Shown here in pieces: positions 13,892 through 19,063 of a stretch of 19,063 nt of DNA. A program made the position numbers and the translations under genes. The stretch is taken from the NCBI GenBank assembly GCA_958438955.1, contig CAUBTS010000033.1, positions 1 to 19,063 on the forward strand, given 5' to 3'. Origin of the DNA: an uncultured Collinsella sp. GTDB lineage: Bacteria; Actinomycetota; Coriobacteriia; Coriobacteriales; Coriobacteriaceae. Position 1 is the first letter of the stretch. Every line of letters starts with the position of its first letter. The notes beneath the pieces are model-generated. The model ran no database searches, was not told the origin of the DNA, and saw only the letters and a list, made by a program, of their open reading frames with translations.

Positions 13892-14932
13892 TTGGTTCGA
13901 CGTGGCTCGCATCCGCGACTTTCGGTGATCCTTGTGGTAGAAGGTTCGCCCAGCTATGCGATGCGTGCGCTCGAGAGTATCCAGAACCAAGACCTCTACG
14001 ATTTGCAGATTGTCGTTGTCTGCCGCGATGCTGCGCCCGGTGTGCGCCATTCGCTTCAAGTTGCTGCCGACAGAGACATCCATATTGATTTGATTGACGT
14101 CGAGGACGCGAAGCGCGGTGCTTGTCTTCGTGCCGGTTTTGCTGCCTCGCGTGGCTCTCAAATCATCGCTATGAACGCCGATGAGTGGCTTGCTCCGCAG
14201 TCCCTTTCCAAGATGGTCGATATCGCGTGCGATACAGCGGCAGACATGGTGTTCCCCACGGTGTCGCTCGACCGCTATGATGCACATCGAGAGCGCCATT
14301 CGCGCGTCTTGGATGCTACTCATATTTCCATTGATAGCAAATCTTCGATGGTGGCCGGGCTGCCTCAGTTGATTTTAGGCGGCCTAGTCGCTCAGACCTC
14401 TGGCGTGATGTACAGCCGCTCGCTGTTTGAGGCATGCCTGTCGCGCGGCAAGGCGTATCGTACGGTTGAGTTTATGGCTTATGCGCTCTCGCAGGCACGA
14501 TTCGTGTCCGGCTGCGGCGACGCTTGTTTCCACGCGGTGGCACCTAAGCTTACAGATGCCTTTGATCCCACCATGTATGCCAGGATATCCGATGACACTC
14601 GAGCGCTCGACGAGCTTGCGGACTCACTCTCGGAAGCAGATAGCGGTGGTCGGCTCAAGCTGGCAAGCCAAAAGTTCTACTTTGCCGGACTGGTCGCCTG
14701 CATCGAGAATTTGTGTCTGAGCCCGCATGGGGTGTCGTCAATTGAGCGTTCCGCCCGCATGCGTGATATGCTCGAGGCGCCTCGAACCCGTCAGATGGTC
14801 GCCGCGCTCAAGGACAACCATCGGGGACTCGGTCTGTTGTTTGGGCCGATCGCCAGCGCCAAGCCCATGCGCTGCGTGATGTGTACGCATCTGGCAGCTT
14901 TTCTTAACCGGACGGGCGCAAAAACCGCCTAA
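13892..14932 (+). CDS. Family-2-like glycosyltransferase, substrate unknown
   Basis: The 346-residue product opens with a GT-A fold signature: RLSVILVVEGS (9-19), then YAMRALESIQNQDL (22-35), as in family 2 glycosyltransferases. The usual DXD metal site is replaced by NADEW at 95-99 (an A-D-E arrangement), and the sequence after about residue 200 matches nothing I recognise. The C-terminal half is cysteine-containing and helical, with no membrane segment visible. The start is TTG at 13892, supported by GAGAGGA at 13877-13883 and the absence of a closer ATG. It is probably a cytoplasmic enzyme for a surface polysaccharide, or a degenerate relative without transferase activity. Its neighbours truA and argR give no functional clue. 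Confidence 0.6.
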   Translation: MVRRGSHPRLSVILVVEGSPSYAMRALESIQNQDLYDLQIVVVCRDAAPGVRHSLQVAADRDIHIDLIDVEDAKRGACLRAGFAASRGSQIIAMNADEWLAPQSLSKMVDIACDTAADMVFPTVSLDRYDAHRERHSRVLDATHISIDSKSSMVAGLPQLILGGLVAQTSGVMYSRSLFEACLSRGKAYRTVEFMAYALSQARFVSGCGDACFHAVAPKLTDAFDPTMYARISDDTRALDELADSLSEADSGGRLKLASQKFYFAGLVACIENLCLSPHGVSSIERSARMRDMLEAPRTRQMVAALKDNHRGLGLLFGPIASAKPMRCVMCTHLAAFLNRTGAKTA

Positions 14933-14938
14933 ACGGCT

Positions 14939-14976
14939 CATTTCGAAACAAATTTGCATAGAATTGTTTCGAAATG
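14939..14976. promoter_or_regulatory. Perfect 13-bp inverted repeat with two TTTCGAAA boxes upstream of argR
   Basis: CATTTCGAAACAA (14939-14951) and TTGTTTCGAAATG (14964-14976) are perfect reverse complements with a 12-nt spacer. Each arm contains the self-palindromic box TTTCGAAA (14941-14948 and 14967-14974), with centres 26 bp apart. A TAGAAT lies between them at 14959-14964. The repeat begins 6 nt after the glycosyltransferase stop and no T-run follows. This layout resembles a pair of operators for a dimeric repressor, or a hairpin that protects the 3' end. Confidence 0.5.
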
Positions 14977-14984
14977 CGTTCTTA

Positions 14985-15031
14985 TACACAAAAGCCTTCA
15001 AATAGCGTTAAACTATTCAATCACTGATTGA
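14985..15031 (+). promoter_or_regulatory. Candidate argR promoter and adjacent palindrome
   Basis: TACACA (14985-14990, 4 of 6) and TAAACT (15009-15014, 4 of 6) are separated by 18 bp. TCAATC-ACT-GATTGA (15017-15031) is a perfect 6-bp inverted repeat with a 3-nt spacer, just downstream of the -10. CTATTCAATC resembles half of an ArgR operator (ATTCA), so autorepression is plausible. The region is strikingly AT-rich against a GC-rich background. Motif matches are modest. Confidence 0.35.
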
Positions 15032-15064
15032 TTGTCTCCGCCATCTTTTGGAGAGAGGGTTTGT

Positions 15065-15502
15065 ATGGCTAAAAAACGCAATGGGCGCCAGGATGCCATT
15101 AGAGATATTGTGCGCAATAAGGACGTCCGCACGCAGCGCGTGCTGGTCGATGAGCTCCGCGCTATGGGCTTTGATTGCACGCAGGCGACTGTCTCTCGCG
15201 ATATTGCCGATATGGGGCTGCGTAAGCTCCCTGAGGGCATCTATGTTCTGGCAGAGGACCTGCACCTGCAGCGTATGGTTTCTGAGCTCGTAACGGGCGT
15301 TCTGCGCACCGATAATCTGGTTATGATCAAGGCTCAGCCTGGTACGGCTTCCGGCATCGCCGCCGCTGTTGATGCGGCAGAGCTGCCCGATGTGCTTGGC
15401 TCGCTTGCCGGCAACGATACGATTTTGGTTATTGCCCAGACGGCCGAGGACGGCGAGCGTCTTGAGGCGCTGATCAATAAGCTGAGCAATTCTCGCAAGT
15501 AG
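15065..15502 (+). CDS. argR: Arginine repressor ArgR
   Basis: ArgR is a hexameric DNA-binding protein that, with L-arginine as corepressor, controls arginine synthesis and catabolism genes. The 145-residue product has the winged-helix N-terminal domain (about 1-68), with the recognition helix in TQATVSRDI (39-47). The C-terminal oligomerisation and arginine-binding domain contains GTASGIAAAVDAAELPDV (93-110) and GNDTILVI (116-123). ATG 15065 has GGAGAGAGGG just upstream; an in-frame TTG at 15032 would add 11 residues with no homology. The gene stands alone between upstream palindromes and its own terminator, without arg biosynthesis genes nearby. Confidence 0.95.
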   Translation: MAKKRNGRQDAIRDIVRNKDVRTQRVLVDELRAMGFDCTQATVSRDIADMGLRKLPEGIYVLAEDLHLQRMVSELVTGVLRTDNLVMIKAQPGTASGIAAAVDAAELPDVLGSLAGNDTILVIAQTAEDGERLEALINKLSNSRK

Positions 15503-15553
15503 GCGTGCGGGTCGTGCGCTCGGCACTGTGCGCGCTGACATAGTGGCTTGTAA

Positions 15554-15585
15554 GGGGTATCGACGTTGGTCGGTACCCCCTTTTT
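15554..15585 (+). terminator. Intrinsic terminator after argR
   Basis: GGGGTATCGAC (15554-15564) pairs with GTCGGTACCCC (15569-15579), 11 bp with one T-G pair and a GTTG loop, followed by C and five T (15581-15585). It ends argR transcription on the plus strand. Confidence 0.93.
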
Positions 15586-15625
15586 GTCTGCCGGTATAAA
15601 GATCGCCCATCAGGTCGCTTTAAAC

Positions 15626-15668
15626 TAAAAAGGCCCCCGAGCAGTTTAATAAGCTGCTCGGGGGCCTT
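15626..15668 (-). terminator. Intrinsic terminator of the penicillin-binding protein gene
   Basis: AGGCCCCCGAGCAG (15631-15644) and CTGCTCGGGGGCCT (15654-15667) form a perfect 14-bp stem. Read on the minus strand, the stem is followed by TTTTT (from the A-run at 15626-15630), as expected 24 nt beyond the PBP stop. On the plus strand the tail is only TTGTTGCTT, so any action there is weaker. It lies back to back with the argR terminator. Confidence 0.93.
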
Positions 15669-15691
15669 GTTGCTTATGGCTGGATGAATTT

Positions 15692-17887
15692 CTAGCCGAC
15701 CGTATCGTCAGGCGTGGGCGAGGGGTCGGGAGTGGGCGTAGGCGTAGGCGTAGGCGTGCCGCCATCGCCGCCGGTCGAACCACCAGTGGAGCCGCCCGTC
15801 GAGCCACCGGTCGTACCGGTGCCGCCGGTGGTGTCGCCGCCCGTGGTCTCGGTGGTCGTGGTCGTCGTTGTCGTCGTTGTGGTTTCCTCTTCGTCCTCGT
15901 TCTCGTCCTTGTCGTCGTTCTCCGTCTTCTTGGTGTTGTTGGTGCCGTAGAACTTCCAGACGCTGTTGTTCTTGTAGGTGGGCGCCGTTCCGGTCGCAAA
16001 CTCCTCGCGCTCGGTACCGGTCAGAACGGTGTTCATAAACCGCTTAAAGACAGGCAGGTTGGTGCTGTCGCCCAGCAGGTCTGTGCCGTATTTTTGGATG
16101 GGAATCTCGCCCGCGGAATAGCCGGTCCACAGGGCGCACGCCAGCTGCGGGGTATAGCCGCAGAACCACAGGTTGGTGGTGTTGTCGGTGGTGCCCGTTT
16201 TGCCGGCATAGGGCTGGTTGACGCTCAGGGCACCGGCAGCACCCGTACCGCCGCCCTGCATGACGCCGGACAGAACATCGGTGACCGCGGCGGCCTCGCC
16301 CTCGGTAAGCACCTGTGAGGGATTGTCGGTGTGCTGGTACAGCACCGAACCGGTACGAGAGTCAATCTCGGTGATGGCGATCGGCTGGCGATAGTAGCCG
16401 CCGTTGGCAAACGTCGCGTAGGCGGCGGCCATCTCGAGCGGCGAGATCGAGCCGGTGCCGAGGGTCATGACGGGAACGTCCTCGATGTTGTCCTTGGCGG
16501 GATCGATGCCGAGCTTTTTGACGAGCGAGATGATCTTGCTGTTGCCGACGGCTTCCGCCACCTGGATGTAGCCGGTGTTGGAGGAGTATGCCGTCGCCTG
16601 CTTAAGCGTGATGTTGCCATAGCTATGGTTGGCGTAGTTTTGGACCTCGGTCGTGGTGCCCTTGGCCTTGAGCGGCGAGTTGCAGTTGAGGGTGACGTTG
16701 GGGTTCATGCCGTTTTGGATGGCAGTTGCCAGCGTAAAGGCCTTAAAGGTGGAGCCGACGGGACGCTTGGCCGTGGCATGGTTTACGTGGTTCTCGTCGG
16801 CGTTGTAGTCGTAGCCGCCCACCATGCACTTGATGTAGCCGGTCTTGGGGTCGACGACGACCATGCCCATGTCCAGGCCGTCGAGCGAGAGCGTGTCGAG
16901 CTGCTCTCGGACGGCATTCTCTGCCACCTGCTGCATCGTGGGGTCGATGGTGGTCTTGACGGTCAGGCCGCCCTTAAAGAGCACGTCGGTCGAGAACTCC
17001 TGCTCCAGCAGCTGCTTAACATAGGCGACAAAGTAGGGCTGCGAGTATACGTCTACGCCGCTGCCCGAAATCTCGGTCACGTTGAGGGTGATGGGCTCGG
17101 CCTGTGCGGCATCGTGCTCCTCCTGCGTGATGTGGCCCAGGCGCAACATGTTGTCGAGGACCTTGTTGCGACGGGACAGCGCCAGGTCGGGGTTGACCGT
17201 GGGGTCGTACTGCGAGGGCGAGTTGGGAAGGCCGATCAACAGCGCGGCCTCGCTGAGGGTGAGGTCGGCGGCGCTCTTGGATAGGTAGGTCTCGGCGGCG
17301 GCCTCGATACCGTAGGCGCCGTGGCCGTAATAGATGGTGTTGAGGTACATCATGAGGATCTCGTCTTTGGAGTACATATCCTCCATCTTGACGGCGATGT
17401 AGGCCTCGCGCACCTTACGCTCGATGGTCGAGTCGAACTGCTCCTCCTGCAGGATGGTGTTGCGCACCAGCTGCTGGGTGATAGTCGAGGCGCCTTCGTG
17501 TCCGCCGCCGAGGGTTGCCACCGCAGCACGCGCGATACCCCACAGGTCGATACCGCCGTGCTCGTAGAAGCGCTCGTCCTCGACGTCAACGGTGCCCTGC
17601 AGCACGTAGGGGGAGACCTCGTCCTTGGTGATGGACTTGCGGTTTTGCGTGTAGAAGCTTGCGATCTTGTTGCCGTTGCAGTCGACGATCTCGGTGGGCT
17701 CGCTCACCAGATACGCGTTGGCGTCGGTGTAGTCGGGCAGATCGGACAGCCAGCGGTTGACGTTGCCGACCATGCCGATACCAAATGCCACGCCCGCAAT
17801 CAGCAGAAAGCCCAAAAACGAGAGCAGGATTATGGGCAGGGCATGCGTCTTTGAACGGCTGCGTCCCTGTCGTTGGCGAGGACCCAT
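15692..17887 (-). CDS. Class A penicillin-binding protein (PBP1A-like)
   Basis: This bifunctional peptidoglycan synthase polymerises lipid II and cross-links stem peptides outside the cytoplasmic membrane. I start it at ATG 17887 (731 residues), because GGAGGT lies 7 nt before it; a longer frame to 18010 lacks such a site. A short basic cytoplasmic end is followed by a membrane anchor at 16-40. The GT51 domain shows EDERFYEH (103-110) and STITQQLVRN (134-143). The transpeptidase domain has SxxK at S379-K382, SxN at S435-N437 and KTG at 563-565. After about 650 comes an unusual tail: acidic, eleven threonines (669-679), then GGS/GGT repeats and TPTPTP. The tail is predicted extracellular. A divergent U32 gene lies upstream. 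Confidence 0.94.
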   Translation of the reverse strand: MGPRQRQGRSRSKTHALPIILLSFLGFLLIAGVAFGIGMVGNVNRWLSDLPDYTDANAYLVSEPTEIVDCNGNKIASFYTQNRKSITKDEVSPYVLQGTVDVEDERFYEHGGIDLWGIARAAVATLGGGHEGASTITQQLVRNTILQEEQFDSTIERKVREAYIAVKMEDMYSKDEILMMYLNTIYYGHGAYGIEAAAETYLSKSAADLTLSEAALLIGLPNSPSQYDPTVNPDLALSRRNKVLDNMLRLGHITQEEHDAAQAEPITLNVTEISGSGVDVYSQPYFVAYVKQLLEQEFSTDVLFKGGLTVKTTIDPTMQQVAENAVREQLDTLSLDGLDMGMVVVDPKTGYIKCMVGGYDYNADENHVNHATAKRPVGSTFKAFTLATAIQNGMNPNVTLNCNSPLKAKGTTTEVQNYANHSYGNITLKQATAYSSNTGYIQVAEAVGNSKIISLVKKLGIDPAKDNIEDVPVMTLGTGSISPLEMAAAYATFANGGYYRQPIAITEIDSRTGSVLYQHTDNPSQVLTEGEAAAVTDVLSGVMQGGGTGAAGALSVNQPYAGKTGTTDNTTNLWFCGYTPQLACALWTGYSAGEIPIQKYGTDLLGDSTNLPVFKRFMNTVLTGTEREEFATGTAPTYKNNSVWKFYGTNNTKKTENDDKDENEDEEETTTTTTTTTTTETTGGDTTGGTGTTGGSTGGSTGGSTGGDGGTPTPTPTPTPDPSPTPDDTVG
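15713..15920. repeat. Low-complexity repeats encoding the PBP tail
   Basis: The DNA here is made of short repeats, all in frame with the PBP. A GGCGTA hexamer occurs three times followed by GGCGTG (15735-15758), coding for Thr-Pro pairs. CC(A/C)-rich nonamer-like units (15776-15820) code for GGS repeats. A GTC/GTG/GTT run (15855-15887) codes for eleven Thr. Multiples of three or six bases can be lost or gained without breaking the frame. Confidence 0.75.
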
Positions 17888-18049
17888 ATATTGACCTCCA
17901 GGTATGTCGTGCCGGACGGTGGATGTGCCGTCGGGGCAGGATGGACATAAGTTATTACACGATAAACCAAACGGGGCGCGCGAGGCCTCGTGTATGCTGG
18001 AAGACGGCATTTTTCAGAGTGAATGCATACCTTGGTAAGGAGTTTGTCG

Positions 18050-19063
18050 ATGGCGATTCGGGCGATGGGGCCGAGCGGACAATACGAGACTGGATTGGAT
18101 GCTGCCGGTGCGGTGCTGCCCGAGCTGCTGGCGCCGGCGGGCGGACTCGACCAGATGCTTGCGGCCATCGCCGCGGGTGCCGATGCCATCTATGCGGGGT
18201 TGGGCGGCTTTAACGCCCGCGTGAGTGCGCACGGTTTTACCGACGACGAGTTTGCGCGCGGTTGTGCTGTGGCGCATGTCCATGGCGTGCGTGTGTACGT
18301 GACGCTCAACGTGTTCGTGTTTGACGATGAGTTGTCTGACGCGGTGGCGTTGGGAGCCCATGCACTGGAGCTGGGCGCCGATGCTCTGATTGTCGCCGAT
18401 GCCGGGTTGGCCTGCGCGCTGAGCGCGGCGATTCCCGGGGTCGAGATTCACCTGTCTACGCAGGCGGGCGTTCATAGCGAAGGCGCCGTGAGGCTGGCGG
18501 CCGACGAGTTGGGGGTCGAGCGCGTGACGACGGCACGCGAGCTGACGGTCGACGAGATTGCGGCGCTATGTGTCACGGGCGTGCCCATCGAGGTATTCTG
18601 CCACGGTGCGATTTGCATCGGCTATTCGGGGGCGTGCGAGTTCTCGGCCCTGCGGCGTGGGCGCTCGGCGATGCGCGGCGACTGCACGCAGCCGTGCCGT
18701 CTGGCGTACGACCTGGTGGACGAGGCGGGGCAGAGCGTTGTCGCCGTCGAGGGAGATCGCCTGCTGTGCCCGCGCGACTATCTGGGTATTGCGCATCTGC
18801 CCGAGCTTGTAGATGCCGGCGTGGCGTCGCTCAAGATCGAGGGGCGCATGAAGAACCCCGATTACGTATTCAACGTGGTGCGGGTGTGGCGCCGGGCACT
18901 CGATATGCTGTGCGACGGCGCGTGGGACCCCGGTGCCGTGGAAGAGCTTGAGCGCGAGCTGGGAAGGTCGTTTAACCGTGGGTTTACCGACGCGTATCTG
19001 CGGGGGCGTTCGGGCGCCGAGCTTATGAGCTTTGAGCGTGCGATCAACCAAGGTGTGCGCGTG
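18050..19063 (+). CDS. U32-family peptidase-like protein, partial (runs off the window)
   Basis: The frame stays open for 338 codons to the last base, so only the N-terminal part is present. Family members such as TrhP and RlhA act in RNA hydroxylation (prephenate-dependent), and others are annotated as collagenase-like proteases; the reaction of this protein is not determined by the sequence. The N-terminus has ELLAPAGGLDQMLAAIAAGADAIYAG-like barrel start at about 25-50. The U32 signature VFCHGAICIGYSGAC is at 172-186, followed by C202, C206 and SLKIEGRMK at 250-258. The cysteines C179, C186, C202 and C230 could bind an iron-sulfur cluster. ATG 18050 has AAGGAG at 18037-18042. It is divergent from the PBP gene. 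Confidence 0.9.
   Translation, partial: MAIRAMGPSGQYETGLDAAGAVLPELLAPAGGLDQMLAAIAAGADAIYAGLGGFNARVSAHGFTDDEFARGCAVAHVHGVRVYVTLNVFVFDDELSDAVALGAHALELGADALIVADAGLACALSAAIPGVEIHLSTQAGVHSEGAVRLAADELGVERVTTARELTVDEIAALCVTGVPIEVFCHGAICIGYSGACEFSALRRGRSAMRGDCTQPCRLAYDLVDEAGQSVVAVEGDRLLCPRDYLGIAHLPELVDAGVASLKIEGRMKNPDYVFNVVRVWRRALDMLCDGAWDPGAVEELERELGRSFNRGFTDAYLRGRSGAELMSFERAINQGVRV

Noticed and set aside
15728..15760. Possible CRISPR or tandem repeat array at the GGCGTA units
   Set aside because: The repeats are six bases, uninterrupted by spacers, and in frame with the PBP Thr-Pro tail.
16331..17284. 317-codon plus-strand frame opposite the penicillin-binding protein
   Set aside because: The PBP frame carries all catalytic motifs; this one is its reverse complement and has Val/Gly/Asp-rich filler.
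17888..18010. Longer N-terminus of the penicillin-binding protein to 18010
   Set aside because: The extra 41 residues lack a ribosome site and match no PBP leader, whereas GGAGGT stands 7 nt before ATG 17887.

Overview
The window looks like chromosomal DNA of a GC-rich Gram-positive anaerobe, most likely an actinobacterium of the class Coriobacteriia (Collinsella-like). This is inferred from the GC-rich codon choice, the secY-adk-map-infA order, the TTG and GTG starts, the Zn-type S14, and the selenium-molybdenum hydroxylase accessory genes. No marker that fixes the species is present.

Region 1 (about 1-2860) holds three genes for maturation of selenium-dependent molybdenum hydroxylases. yqeC lies on the minus strand and is divergent from yqeB-xdhC on the plus strand. 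A related 57-nt palindromic element sits 16-17 nt beyond the stop codon at each end of this block. The hydroxylase itself is not in the window.

Region 2 (about 2920-12870) is a long plus-strand ribosomal superoperon: rplE, rpsZ, rpsH, rplF, rplR, rpsE, rpmD, rplO, secY, adk, map, infA, rpmJ, rpsM, rpsK, rpsD, rpoA, rplQ. It ends in a strong UUCG-loop terminator. It lacks the usual upstream partners (rplN, rplX and the S10-operon genes). Instead rplE has what appears to be its own promoter and a structured leader. Several intercistronic hairpins without U-tracts break up the operon, and the infA-rpmJ spacer can form competing stems. The genes build the ribosome, start translation (IF-1), trim the nascent chain (MetAP), export proteins (SecY), balance adenylates (Adk) and transcribe (RpoA).

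Region 3 (about 12890-15590) has truA for tRNA pseudouridylation, a family-2-like glycosyltransferase of unknown substrate, and argR. A perfect 13-bp inverted repeat with two TTTCGAAA boxes lies upstream of argR, and an intrinsic terminator follows it.

Region 4 (about 15590-19063) has a class A penicillin-binding protein on the minus strand with its own terminator and an unusual acidic, poly-Thr, Gly/Thr and Pro/Thr tail. Divergent from it is a U32-family gene that runs off the end of the window.

I found no rRNA, tRNA, CRISPR array, insertion sequence or phage gene. The strongest candidates for undescribed biology are RNA or DNA elements rather than proteins: the rplE leader fold, the infA-rpmJ switch-like spacer, the paired 3'-end palindromes and the twin boxes upstream of argR.
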